Shown: piece after piece, positions 25,753 to 34,584 of the stretch
How the letters are laid out: every line of letters begins with the position of its first letter
Numbering within the stretch: position 1 is the stretch's first letter
NCBI RefSeq assembly: GCF_016919405.1
Contig: NZ_CP070354.1
Span: 566,001 to 630,000, forward strand
Length of the DNA: 64,000 bases
Reading direction: 5' to 3'
DNA from: Ensifer sp. PDNC004
GTDB taxonomy: Bacteria; Pseudomonadota; Alphaproteobacteria; Rhizobiales; Rhizobiaceae
Translations under genes and position numbers: made by a program
The notes under the pieces: model-generated
What the model was told of the DNA's origin: nothing
The model's input: only the letters and a program-made list of their open reading frames with translations
Databases searched by the model: none

Positions 25753-25851
25753 GGCCGGGTGTGGGGCCGATGGCGGTGGTGACTGCCATTGACGCTTGTT
25801 CGGTGGGCGAGCATAATTTCCCCGCCTGGTTGCAACTACGACATCGGTGCG

Positions 25852-28464
25852 ATGCGAAGCTTGGTCATTTCAGCCACAGATAGCGACAACACTAAGCGAG
25901 CGAGTGACGCGCCCGTGCGCGCACTTTTTGGTTGTGACCTCTGGAGCCAGCCACTAGGGGATCTCTATATTGCCTTGCAGACCTCTGCCGACGGCCTGAG
26001 CACCGCTGAAGCCACCGCTCGAATGTCACAGCAAGGGCCGAACCTCATCGACGAGCCGCGACGCCAACGTTTGATCCTCGGCCTGCTGCGTCGTTTCGCC
26101 GATCCACTCGTGCTTATTCTGCTGTTGGCCGCATCGATTGCGGCGCTGACGCATGAGGGGGCCAGCTTCTTCATTATATCGACGATCGTCATCCTGTCGG
26201 TGCTTATCGACTTTGTCCAGGAACATCGCGCCGAGGCCGCGGCCGCGGCGTTGCGCCAGCGCGTGGCGCTCAGCGTCCGCGTTGTAAGGGATGGACGCGC
26301 CCAGGACTTGCCCGCTGCCGATCTGGTGACCGGCGATGTCGTCCTGCTTTCCGCCGGCAATCTGGTGCCAGCTGACTGCCGACTGACCGAAGAACAAGAT
26401 TTGTTCGTCAACGAGGCGCTGCTGACCGGGGAACCCTACCCGGTCGAGAAGAACGCGAACGGCTCGTCGACAGGTGAAGTGAACACGGACACACGGGACG
26501 ACGGCGTGTTCATGGGTAGTTCTGTCATCAGCGGTTCGGCACGTGGTCTGGTTGTCGCAACTGGGCGAGCCACGCGCCTCGGCGCCATCGCCGGCGCGCT
26601 GAGCAAAGAGCCGCCGGCGACCGCCTTCACGCTCGGCACTCGGAGCTTCGGCATGCTGGTCGTCCGGCTCACCGTGCTCCTGGTACTATTTGTTCTCCTG
26701 GTCAACCTGCTCTTCCAACGGGCACTGATCGAGTCCTTCCTTTTTGCCCTGGCGCTGGCCGTCGGTCTCACACCGGAACTCTTACCGATGGTCATTTCGG
26801 TGACCCTTGCGCGCGGCGCCGTCCGCATGTCGCGCGAGCAGGTGATCGTCAAGCGCCTATCGGCGATCCACGATCTCGGCAGCATGGACACCCTGTGCAG
26901 CGACAAGACCGGGACACTAACAGAAGCTCGTATCAAGCTCGTCCGTGAGGTTGACATCGAGGGCGGCGAAAGCAACGATGTCCTGCAATGGGCCTACGTT
27001 AATGCCGTCTTCGAGACCGGCCTAAAGAGCCCCCTTGATGATGCCATCCTCGATTCAGCGCTGATTGACCCTGCCGGCTGGCGCAAGATCGACGAGGTGC
27101 CCTTCGATTTCGAAAGGCGACGTGTTTCGATCCTCGCCGAGCACGACGGACGTCGATTCCTAGTGGTCAAGGGCGCTCCAGAAGACGTGATCGGACATGC
27201 ATCGACCTATCGGGTCGCCGGAAGCGACGTTGTCAGGCCGCTCGATGACGGCGCCCGCGAAACGGCACGCGCTACCCTCGAGCGGCTCGGAGATGAGGGT
27301 TTCCGCCTCTTGGGCGTCGGGTGGCGCGAGGTCGAGCCAGAGCGCGATCATGCCGGCATTGCTGACGAGAGCGAACTAACCTTCGCGGGGTTCGCAGCCT
27401 TCCTCGATCCGCCGAAGGAGAGCGCGCGCCAGGCGTTGCAGGCACTCTCAGGCCTCGGCGTAACGATCAAGATCGTCACCGGCGATAACGAACGGGTGAC
27501 ACGGCATGTGTGTGCCGCGCTGGACATTTCAGTTGCAGCCGTTATCAACGGGCCCGAGCTCGCCAACCTGACTGATGAGGCACTCTCGGCGCGTCTCCCC
27601 GGCACCACTTTATTCTGCCGCGTCACCCCACCGCAGAAAGCACGCATCATTCGGGCTCTGCACCGCAGGGGACATGTCGTCGGCTACCTCGGCGACGGCA
27701 TCAACGACGCGCCGTCGCTGCAGGCGGCAGACGTCGGTCTGTCTGTCGACGGAGCGGTCGACGTCGCCAAGGACGCGGCCGCCATGATCCTCCTCAAGCA
27801 CGACCTCAACGTATTGGTCGAGGGCGTACGCGAGGGACGGCGAACCTTCGCCAATATCATGAAATACGTGATGATGGGGACGAGTTCGAACTTTGGGAAC
27901 ATGTTCTCGATGGCGGGAGCGGTAATCGTCCTGCCCTTCCTGCCCATGCTGCCGGTGCAGATCCTTCTCAACAATCTGCTCTACGATGCCTCCGAAATCG
28001 CCATCCCGCTCGATAGCGTGGACGAAGCGATGATCGCGCAACCGCGCCACTGGGACATGAATTTCGTGCGCAATTTCATGCTTGTTCTGGGGCCTGTGAG
28101 CTCCTTGTTCGACTTTCTGACTTTCGGACTGCTGCTGTGGGTCTTCCAGGCGAGCGAAGCCTTGTTCCAGACAGGATGGTTCGTGGAATCGCTTATGACC
28201 CAGGTGTTGGTGATATTCGTCATCCGCACGCAAGCGCGACCGTGGCAGAGTTGGCCACATCCGGCCCTTGCCGCAAGCTCGCTCGGAATCGTGATACTGG
28301 CGCTGGCTTTACCGTTCTCGCCGTTCGCAGCCTGGTTCGGCTTCGTGCCGCTCCCAGCTCACGTGGTACTGACGCTTGCGGCACTGACCACCATTTACCT
28401 GATTCTGGCCGAGCAGGTGAAGCGGCAGTTCCTGTCGCGGGTTGGTCAGTCATTCGCTTCCTAA
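25852..28464 (+). CDS. P-type ATPase, MgtA/CtpF-like cation transporter
   Basis: An 870-residue P-type ATPase of the P2/P3B kind. The N-terminal cation_ATPase_N region (GLSTAEATARMSQQGPNLID), actuator LLTGEPYPVEK, TM4 motif GLTPELLPMVIS, phosphorylation site CSDKTGTLTEA, hinge GDGINDAPSL and C-terminal helices with LLYDASEIAIPLDSVDE are all intact. The last motif and ELLPM match bacterial Mg2+ importers (MgtA/MgtB). The start at 25852 fits the family N-terminus; a start at 25789 is possible. Mg2+ import is the best guess; mycobacterial CtpF, a DosR-regulon pump, is a looser relative. Confidence 0.9.
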   Translation: MRSLVISATDSDNTKRASDAPVRALFGCDLWSQPLGDLYIALQTSADGLSTAEATARMSQQGPNLIDEPRRQRLILGLLRRFADPLVLILLLAASIAALTHEGASFFIISTIVILSVLIDFVQEHRAEAAAAALRQRVALSVRVVRDGRAQDLPAADLVTGDVVLLSAGNLVPADCRLTEEQDLFVNEALLTGEPYPVEKNANGSSTGEVNTDTRDDGVFMGSSVISGSARGLVVATGRATRLGAIAGALSKEPPATAFTLGTRSFGMLVVRLTVLLVLFVLLVNLLFQRALIESFLFALALAVGLTPELLPMVISVTLARGAVRMSREQVIVKRLSAIHDLGSMDTLCSDKTGTLTEARIKLVREVDIEGGESNDVLQWAYVNAVFETGLKSPLDDAILDSALIDPAGWRKIDEVPFDFERRRVSILAEHDGRRFLVVKGAPEDVIGHASTYRVAGSDVVRPLDDGARETARATLERLGDEGFRLLGVGWREVEPERDHAGIADESELTFAGFAAFLDPPKESARQALQALSGLGVTIKIVTGDNERVTRHVCAALDISVAAVINGPELANLTDEALSARLPGTTLFCRVTPPQKARIIRALHRRGHVVGYLGDGINDAPSLQAADVGLSVDGAVDVAKDAAAMILLKHDLNVLVEGVREGRRTFANIMKYVMMGTSSNFGNMFSMAGAVIVLPFLPMLPVQILLNNLLYDASEIAIPLDSVDEAMIAQPRHWDMNFVRNFMLVLGPVSSLFDFLTFGLLLWVFQASEALFQTGWFVESLMTQVLVIFVIRTQARPWQSWPHPALAASSLGIVILALALPFSPFAAWFGFVPLPAHVVLTLAALTTIYLILAEQVKRQFLSRVGQSFAS

Positions 28465-29040
28465 CGTGTGATCTTACGCTTCCTCAACGAGGCCAGCTGA
28501 GAACGTCTTCTTTAACCTGCCTCCTGGGCCTTGTCTTGGCCCGGCTTGTTCTGACGATCAGCGCCCGAGGCTGGCAACATAGCACACGCCGCCACCGTCC
28601 TTGAACGTGATCAGGCGTCGGCCGGCCGCTTTAGGATGTGTAGAGGCTTCCCGCGGCTTGAGAAGCTCAGGGCGATGACCTGCAAAATTCTCTCCTCGTA
28701 ACTGGTGGTGGTCAGGTCGAACGCAATGTCAGGGTCGCGGCAGATTTTTGTGCCGTAGATATCGCAGTGCGGTTCTGATCGTGAAACATGCCGCGCCGCC
28801 GCCAATGGGCGAATACGCAACCGAGTCGGTCGAAAAAGCGAGGCACATATCAACAGCCGCAGTATTTCGTTCCACGTTGAGGCAACTGCGCCGAGCCGGC
28901 GTGGGGGCGAAGATCGGCGAACGTGCGCGAATTCCGATGTCACGCTGGAGGGGCCGAACACTGGATCCGACGAGCGGCGGGTTCATGCTATCGAAGTTGG
29001 TCTCTTCTGTTCGGCAAGACCAATCCTGCTTGCGATATCG
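28465..29040. other. Stretch with only doubtful frames
   Basis: A minus-strand frame at 28611-28961 ends in a plausible protein tail (CDIYGTKICRDPDIAFD, ILQVIALSFSSRGKPLHILK) but has no credible start, and a second minus frame (28986-28729) overlaps it. They may be one small gene broken by a frameshift near 28780. The family is not recognised. Confidence 0.35.
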
Positions 29041-30555
29041 CTACCCGTTCCCGGGCTCCAGGATCTCGGAAACAATCTCGCCAACCGGCCTTTGCGCATT
29101 GATTAAGCGCCAGGTTGGTGGCTTTTGCCTACCCGATAACTGCCGGGCCAAGACGCGCAGATCCGCATCGGACGGGCCGTCGTGCCTGCCCGAAATTCGC
29201 TGCTGCAAGACCTGGGCGTCAGCCTGTAGCCAGACGGCCTCGCATGAGGTACCTGCGGCCCTGGATGAAATTTCAATAAGCCTACGGTTTTCCGGACGGT
29301 CAAACACGGCATCGGCGACAACAGACCCTCCGGCCTTCGTTATCGCCAGACTGCGGCGAACCATCTCGGAATAAACCCTGTCAGAAACGTCCGGTCGATA
29401 AGCATCCGCATCGAGATGTACCTCGGCGGCAACGCCGTGCAACGCCTTGCGAATACGATCACTCTCGATAATGCGAGCGCCGGGAGGGGCGCCAAGCTGG
29501 GCGGCTAGCGCATCGGCGACGGTCGTCTTCCCCGAGCCGCTGAAGCCGCCGATCACGATAAGACGCGGTTGAACTTTTGTAAGGAGCCTGCGAGCCAACT
29601 CAAAGTAGGAACGTGCCTCGGACTTCAGGGCGGCCGCATCTCCGCCCTCGGCAACCTGCGTGGCGATCACGTGGGCCCTGACGGCCGCTCGCAGGGCCAT
29701 GAAGAAGGGCAAAAGCACGAAACCGTCATCATCGTCCGTATCATCGAGGTAGCGGTTCATGACCAGGTTGGCGAATTGCGCAAATCCTCTGTGCCACAAG
29801 TCCATCAAAAGGAACGCCAGATCGTAGAGCGTGTCGATGGTCGCAATCTGATCATTGAACTCGATGCAATCGAATAGACAAGGTTTTCCCTTAATGAGAC
29901 ATATGTTGCGCAGGTGCAGGTCCCCATGGCAAAGCCTGACTTTTCCGGCCGCCTCTCGGTTATCAAGAAGCGGCGCATTTTCTTTCAGGATTTCTTCGAA
30001 CAGGTGGCAGATCGTTGCCACTTCAGCTTCCTCAAAGACGCGGCTGGTAGCAAAGCCAGCTCTGTTAATGGCCAGCACGGCGCCAATGTTTGCAGATCCT
30101 GAACTGCGATGAACGATAGGTGCGCTGCGGTGGTGGCGAGCGATCATGCGTGCCGCTTGGGTCAGCAGCTTCGCGTTCAGCCGTCCCAGCGTGGCCATTT
30201 GATCGAACAGTGCTTCCTGTTCGAAGCGAACCATCTCGATAACCGGTTCGACCAGCACGCCGTCGCCAAAGTGAAGCTTGCCCGCCGGCGCGCGCGAGAT
30301 CGTCCGGATGCCAAGGTATAGACCGGGAGCCGTGACCGAATTCAGGCGAACCTCCCGTTTGCAGGCTTCGAGCCGCAATTCCGGCGTAGAAAAATCAACG
30401 TACGGAAGCTTGACGGCGCGCTTCATCTTGAAAGCGCGATCGCGAATGAGAAAAACATGGGAAATATGCGTTTGGATATGTTCGACCTCGTCGCCTCCGT
30501 GGGAATGTCGGTCGCTCAGGAATGCGATTGCACGGGTCTGGTCCTCGACGAGCAT
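29041..30555 (-). CDS. Two-domain APH-like / P-loop kinase fusion protein
   Basis: A 504-residue protein. The N-terminal 330 residues have an aminoglycoside-phosphotransferase-like kinase fold, with VRLCHGDLHLRNICLI (catalytic HGDLHxxN) and FDCIEFND (metal-binding DxxE-type). The C-terminal 170 residues form a gluconate-kinase/Zeta-type P-loop kinase with GGFSGSGKTTVADAL. Such fusions are annotated AAA family ATPase and their substrate is unknown. The ATG at 30555 has GAGGC upstream and an exact FNR-type box (30630-30643) lies 81 nt before it, so it is part of the low-oxygen set. Confidence 0.88.
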   Translation of the reverse strand: MLVEDQTRAIAFLSDRHSHGGDEVEHIQTHISHVFLIRDRAFKMKRAVKLPYVDFSTPELRLEACKREVRLNSVTAPGLYLGIRTISRAPAGKLHFGDGVLVEPVIEMVRFEQEALFDQMATLGRLNAKLLTQAARMIARHHRSAPIVHRSSGSANIGAVLAINRAGFATSRVFEEAEVATICHLFEEILKENAPLLDNREAAGKVRLCHGDLHLRNICLIKGKPCLFDCIEFNDQIATIDTLYDLAFLLMDLWHRGFAQFANLVMNRYLDDTDDDDGFVLLPFFMALRAAVRAHVIATQVAEGGDAAALKSEARSYFELARRLLTKVQPRLIVIGGFSGSGKTTVADALAAQLGAPPGARIIESDRIRKALHGVAAEVHLDADAYRPDVSDRVYSEMVRRSLAITKAGGSVVADAVFDRPENRRLIEISSRAAGTSCEAVWLQADAQVLQQRISGRHDGPSDADLRVLARQLSGRQKPPTWRLINAQRPVGEIVSEILEPGNG

Positions 30556-30629
30556 GTTGCCTCGCTTGAATGGCGGTGTACTGCACCGTCAGAACATTAC
30601 AATCATGCGCGCCATCTACCGTCGTTGCG

Positions 30630-30643
30630 TTGACGCTGATCAA
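30630..30643. promoter_or_regulatory. FNR/FixK-type box TTGACGCTGATCAA
   Basis: Exact TTGA-N6-TCAA palindrome centred 81.5 nt upstream of the kinase-fusion start on the minus strand. Confidence 0.75.
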
Positions 30644-30701
30644 TCCTTCCTGCGAAAACTTCGGAGCCAACAGGAATAATCCGCCCAACGTCTCGGCGAC
30701 T

Positions 30702-30715
30702 TTGACGGTCGTCAA
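30702..30715. promoter_or_regulatory. FNR/FixK-type box TTGACGGTCGTCAA
   Basis: Exact palindrome serving the divergent plus-strand DUF3775 gene (start 30830, 121 nt from centre). TACGAA at 30734-30739 lies near the expected -10 position. Confidence 0.75.
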
Positions 30716-30829
30716 GGCGCTCCGGTGCAGGCGTACGAATATCAACACAACGTAGCTGTGTTGGCACGCGGAGTTGCGCCCTTCATTGTCACAATGGGGC
30801 GGGCAAATCTGCGAACTTGGAGAATTCAG

Positions 30830-31249
30830 ATGAATAGAACCTGGGACCTGTCGATCTCGCCCGATACAGTTTGCTATCTCATCATCAAGGCGCGCGAATT
30901 CGACGCCAAGGATGTTGCTTCCGAAGTTGACCCTGCCTCCAACGCCACGGACGACGATATGATTTCCGTGCTCGAAGATCAACCGGACGATCCTGTCGAA
31001 TCCGAACTGGAGAGCACGATCTCGGACATGAACGAGGACGAGCAGATCGACCTCGTCGCCCTTTGCTGGCTCGGCCGCGGAGACGATACGGTAGATGACT
31101 GGGAACGAATTCGCGTCGAGGCCGCCGACGCCCACAATGAACACACGGCCGCCTATTTGATCGGAACGCCACTTCTTGCGGACTACCTGGAAGAGGCAAT
31201 GGCTGCTTTCGGAGAATCTTGCCAGGAGTACGAGAAAGGACACTTGTAG
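30830..31249 (+). CDS. DUF3775-family protein
   Basis: A 139-residue acidic soluble protein. It begins MNRTWDLSISPDTVCYLIIK and contains AREFDAKD, an acidic linker, and IDLVALCWLGRGDDTVDDW followed by TAAYLIGTPLLADYLEEAM, all typical of DUF3775. The function of the family is unknown. The start at 30830 replaces a longer frame because the FNR-type box (30702-30715) would fall just before the longer start at 30725 and family proteins begin at this methionine. It stands divergent from the kinase fusion gene. Confidence 0.82.
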   Translation: MNRTWDLSISPDTVCYLIIKAREFDAKDVASEVDPASNATDDDMISVLEDQPDDPVESELESTISDMNEDEQIDLVALCWLGRGDDTVDDWERIRVEAADAHNEHTAAYLIGTPLLADYLEEAMAAFGESCQEYEKGHL

Positions 31250-31274
31250 AGCTCGAGGCGAGTAGGAGCATAGC

Positions 31275-31600
31275 GTGGCAAGAGTGACCGGTCCGGTCGT
31301 TTCGGAAAAGATGCGATGCGACAACATGGTGATCGCTGAGCAGTTGCGTGACTACGCAGATCTGCTTGAGGAGCAGGCAGAGGAGACCTTCGGATCGCGC
31401 GCCTATCGGCGTGCCTCCGACGTTGTCACCAGGCTCGATCGGCCGATCTCTCGAAGACCCACGACATATGGGTCTCTCGGCCTTCAATCCTCGTTGGCCG
31501 ATCGGGATAGGACGCCGGGTCGCTCAGAGAGCGGGCCTTTTCATCCGGAGGGGACATGGGGCACACCGTTTTTCGCCTTTCCGACCCAGTTGACGCGAAC
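31275..31600 (+). pseudogene. Remnant of a PolX-like DNA polymerase N-terminal domain
   Basis: Residues 18-58 of this frame (MVIAEQLRDYADLLEEQAEE, SRAYRRASDVVTRLDRPIS) resemble the N-terminal helical 8-kDa domain of family-X DNA polymerases. After PIS the frame turns to low-complexity sequence, while the +2 frame continues with SLEDPRHMGLSAF and IGIGRRVAQ, the latter like a helix-hairpin-helix GIG motif. A frameshift near 31450 and loss of the palm and PHP domains make this a remnant. No FNR-type box precedes it; it follows DUF3775 by 25 nt. Confidence 0.5.
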
Positions 31601-31615
31601 AGTTTGGAGTGTCTC

Positions 31616-32422
31616 TCAGGACGACATCAAGCGATGGAGAGAGGTTTCGCGCAGCAGCGATCGGGTAACACCTCCCACCAGCCACTCGCGCAGGCGACTG
31701 TGGCCATAAGCTCCTGAAACGATCAGATCCGCCCCAAACTGCTTGGTGATATTGATCAGGGTGTCGCCATCTGAAGGAGCATCGGCGCTGAAGACTTCCC
31801 CGCGGGCCCTTGCACCATGATGGATCAGGTGGCGCACAACATCATTCACTGTTTCCGTGCCGCGATGTTTTGCTTGATCTTCGACCGATGCGACAAGTAC
31901 CTCACGGGCATGGATGAGGAAGGGCAACGCATCTACCACGGCGCGGCGAGCCTCGCGCGTATCCTTCCAGGCAACAACGACCTTGTGGGCTGCGAGCGGC
32001 TCAAGATCGGTTCTGGGGATAAGGACGGGGCGGCCAGCCGAATGGATCAGTTCACTGATGTCCACCTGCTCGCTCCCAACATGCGATACACCTGCGATAA
32101 CAAGGTCGGCCAATCGCGCAGCGGTCGCGAGATCTTTCGTCGGATCACCGACGCTTGTGCGCAGCAGGTCTGCGGCTCCGCCTTCAGCCTCGAACTCTCT
32201 CCTGAGCATCTCCAGACGGCGTTCGATATCGATGGCTTCAAGGCGCATGAATTCATCGTCCATGACCACGCCGGGGGGCGCCGCTGTTATGATGCGAACA
32301 TCGCCGGCTGCGAAACCGATGAGTGTTGCTTCGAAGCGCGACGCCACGTCACGCGCAAATTTCAGCTGCCGTGCAACACTTTCGTGCAGGCTCAAGCTTA
32401 CCAATATTGTATTGTAGATCAT
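31616..32422 (-). CDS. Universal stress protein, two-domain length
   Basis: A 268-residue UspA-family protein. The C-terminal half has the nucleotide-binding motif GAYGHSRLREWLVGGVTRSLL (G-2X-G-9X-G-[S/T]); the N-terminal half is a diverged Usp fold without it. The start is the ATG at 32422 (MIYNTILVSLSLHES) since the FNR-type box at 32485-32498 predicts transcription from about 32450, after the longer 32461 start. It likely binds ATP and supports survival in growth arrest. It is divergent from groEL. Confidence 0.9.
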   Translation of the reverse strand: MIYNTILVSLSLHESVARQLKFARDVASRFEATLIGFAAGDVRIITAAPPGVVMDDEFMRLEAIDIERRLEMLRREFEAEGGAADLLRTSVGDPTKDLATAARLADLVIAGVSHVGSEQVDISELIHSAGRPVLIPRTDLEPLAAHKVVVAWKDTREARRAVVDALPFLIHAREVLVASVEDQAKHRGTETVNDVVRHLIHHGARARGEVFSADAPSDGDTLINITKQFGADLIVSGAYGHSRLREWLVGGVTRSLLRETSLHRLMSS

Positions 32423-32484
32423 CGCTACGACCCCACTTTGGGACTTCCATCGCTCTATCAAAGCACCGATGCATCGGTTTCGCC

Positions 32485-32498
32485 TTGACCACCGTCAA
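32485..32498. promoter_or_regulatory. FNR/FixK-type box TTGACCACCGTCAA
   Basis: Exact palindrome centred 69.5 nt upstream of the minus-strand Usp start. Forty-two bp centre to centre from the groEL box. Confidence 0.78.
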
Positions 32499-32526
32499 AG
32501 GTGCGATGGCATGAATGAAGAAGTCT

Positions 32527-32540
32527 TTGACGCCCATCAA
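32527..32540. promoter_or_regulatory. FNR/FixK-type box TTGACGCCCATCAA
   Basis: Exact palindrome centred 58.5 nt upstream of groEL. GCTAGA at 32561-32566 sits near the expected -10. No CIRCE or sigma-32 element was noticed, so this groEL copy appears to be oxygen- rather than heat-controlled. Confidence 0.78.
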
Positions 32541-32591
32541 GGCCGCATCCCTCCTCCCGTGCTAGACGGTAGTTGACGGAGGATTGAGACG

Positions 32592-34214
32592 ATGGCGCAC
32601 AAGCAAGTTCTTTTCCACTCAGCGGCGCGTGAAAAGATCCTGAAGGGAACAGCGCAGCTTGCCGATGCGGTTCGCGTTACACTCGGACCTCGATCCAAGG
32701 CCGTGCTGATAGAGAAAAAGTGGGGATCGCCGATCGTTTGCAATGACGGCGTGACGATCGCCAAGGAGTTCGATCTCAAGGACCCGGAGGAAAATCTCGG
32801 TGCGCGGATGCTGCGGCAGGCGGCAGAAAAGACCGGCGAAATCGTCGGCGACGGAACGACCACATCGACCATTCTTGCCCATGCAATCTTCGCCGACGGC
32901 CTGCGCAACGTCGTGGCCGGCGCAAGCGCGATCGATATCAAACGGGGCCTGGATCGGGCGCTTAAGCGGGCAGTTTTTGAACTCAAACGAAATTCGCGCC
33001 CTGTTTCCTCAAAGCGCGAAAAAGAACAAGTGGCAACGATCTCCGCGCACAACGACACGCATATTGGCACCCTCATCGGGGAAGCAATGGAGCGCGTCGG
33101 CGACGAAGGGGTCATCAGTGTCGAAGAGTCTAAATCTACCGAAACGGTCCTTGAGGTACTCGAAGGCATGCAGTTCGATCGCGGTTATCTTTCGCCCTAC
33201 TTCGTCACTGACACGGAGCGGATGGAAGTGTCGCTTGAAGATCCTGTCATTCTGCTTCTTGACCGGAAGATCACGTCGCTGAAGGACTGCGTCGGCCTGC
33301 TTGAGGCCGTCGCCAAATCCGGAACCCCATTGCTGATCATCGCCGAAGACGTTGAAACGGAAGCGCTGGCCACGCTGATCGTTAACCAGATGCGGGGAAC
33401 GCTCCGTAACTGTGCCGTGAAGACACCCGCTTTCGGCGACCGGCGAAAGGCGCTGCTTCAAGACATAGCGATACTAACCGGAGGCCAGCTCATTTCCGAA
33501 GAATTGGGCATCAAACTGGAAACCGTGACAGCAGAACAACTGGGCCACGCTGAACGGGTGGTCATCACGAAAGACACGACGACGATCATCGGCGGGGCGG
33601 GAGATAAAAAGGCAATTGCCAGCCGCGCCGACCAGATAAGGCGCGAAATCTCCACGACGACGAGTGACTATGACCGAGAGAAACTCGAGGAGCGACTGGC
33701 AAAACTCTCAGGTGGGGTTGCCGTCATAAAGGTGGGTGCTGCTACGGAAGCGGAACTCAAGTCGAAGAAGGAAGCGCTCGATGACGCAATCAGCGCAACC
33801 AAGGCGGCGGTTGCGGAAGGTATTCTTCCCGGAGGTGGCCTCGCCCTCTTGCGATGCCTAGATGCCGTAACCGATGAGGAAAAGGCTTGTGAAGGCGACG
33901 AGCGCACCGGCGTGCAGATCCTGAAGCGCGCGCTCGAGCTCCCGGCGCGCCAGATCGCGGAGAACTCGTCCACCGACGGCGGCGTCGTCGTGGCGAAGAT
34001 GATTGAGGGGCATGGTAATTACGGTTTTGACGCCGGGCGGAAGGAATATGTCGATCTGGTCTCTGCCGGCATCATCGATCCCACAAAAGTCATTCGCGTA
34101 GCGCTTGAAAATGCGGTGTCGGTCGCAAGCATTCTGTTGCTCACCGAAGCCACCATGACAGAAATACCGGAACCGACAAGGGACGGTCTTGTCGAGACTG
34201 GCATGCAAGCTTAG
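32592..34214 (+). CDS. groEL: GroEL-type chaperonin (orphan copy)
   Basis: A 540-residue 60-kDa chaperonin with NDGVTIAKE, the ATPase motif GDGTTT (D87), and the C-terminal signature up to [16 protein letters not shown]. The usual hydrophobic GGM-rich tail is absent; the protein ends in [13 protein letters not shown]. No groES gene adjoins it. It folds client proteins in the cytoplasm as a tetradecamer. It carries its own FNR-type box and is followed 25 nt later by a zeta-inhibitor paralogue, so they share a transcript. Rhizobia often keep several groEL copies; this one looks like a low-oxygen specialist. Confidence 0.95.
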   Translation: MAHKQVLFHSAAREKILKGTAQLADAVRVTLGPRSKAVLIEKKWGSPIVCNDGVTIAKEFDLKDPEENLGARMLRQAAEKTGEIVGDGTTTSTILAHAIFADGLRNVVAGASAIDIKRGLDRALKRAVFELKRNSRPVSSKREKEQVATISAHNDTHIGTLIGEAMERVGDEGVISVEESKSTETVLEVLEGMQFDRGYLSPYFVTDTERMEVSLEDPVILLLDRKITSLKDCVGLLEAVAKSGTPLLIIAEDVETEALATLIVNQMRGTLRNCAVKTPAFGDRRKALLQDIAILTGGQLISEELGIKLETVTAEQLGHAERVVITKDTTTIIGGAGDKKAIASRADQIRREISTTTSDYDREKLEERLAKLSGGVAVIKVGAATEAELKSKKEALDDAISATKAAVAEGILPGGGLALLRCLDAVTDEEKACEGDERTGVQILKRALELPARQIAENSSTDGGVVVAKMIEGHGNYGFDAGRKEYVDLVSAGIIDPTKVIRVALENAVSVASILLLTEATMTEIPEPTRDGLVETGMQA

Positions 34215-34239
34215 TCCCAGAAGATGTCGGAGCATCGCA

Positions 34240-34557
34240 ATGACTGCATTGAACGAGCGTCAAAAGGCTCTTGAAGAGAAGTATTTCCTGGACTTCGCAA
34301 GAGCAATCCGGGTTCGCGATCGACGCAATCGCATTCTGGCGAAGTGGGCGGCCCAGGTTGTCGGTCGCGCAGACGTATCGTGCTATGTGGAAGAGGTGAT
34401 CACTGCTGGTCAAGCCGATCCGGGGGACGATGATGTCTTGCTGAAGGTTCTCGATGATCTGCATGCTGCTAACGTGGCAGCCGACAGGGCCATGCTGCAG
34501 GAGAAAATGCGCGCGCTCCTCTATGTAGCCGCCGAGCAGCTCGAAGCCGAGGAATGA
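34240..34557 (+). CDS. DUF1476 protein, ATP-synthase zeta-inhibitor paralogue
   Basis: A 105-residue helical protein of the DUF1476 family, which in alphaproteobacteria is the zeta subunit that blocks F1-ATPase. It shows the N-terminal NERQKALEEKYFLDFARAI, the RDRRNRILAKWAA core and the PGDDDVLLKVLDDL hinge. The ATG at 34240 has GGAG 8 nt upstream; the longer frame lies inside groEL. The core housekeeping zeta gene would be expected elsewhere in the genome, so this diverged copy behind groEL is probably a low-oxygen version. Inhibition of ATP hydrolysis is inferred from family. Confidence 0.82.
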   Translation: MTALNERQKALEEKYFLDFARAIRVRDRRNRILAKWAAQVVGRADVSCYVEEVITAGQADPGDDDVLLKVLDDLHAANVAADRAMLQEKMRALLYVAAEQLEAEE

Positions 34558-34584
34558 CGTTTTCCGTTCCGTTTGCCTTGATCC

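Noticed and set aside
32592..34214. CIRCE element (heat-shock inverted repeat) for groEL
   Set aside because: The spacer 32423-32591 has no TTAGCACTC-N9-GAGTGCTAA-like repeat; the only clear elements are the two FNR-type boxes.
34251..34265. TTGAACGAGCGTCAA near the start of the DUF1476 gene
   Set aside because: Fifteen bases long (N7 spacer), not palindromic inside, and within the coding sequence.
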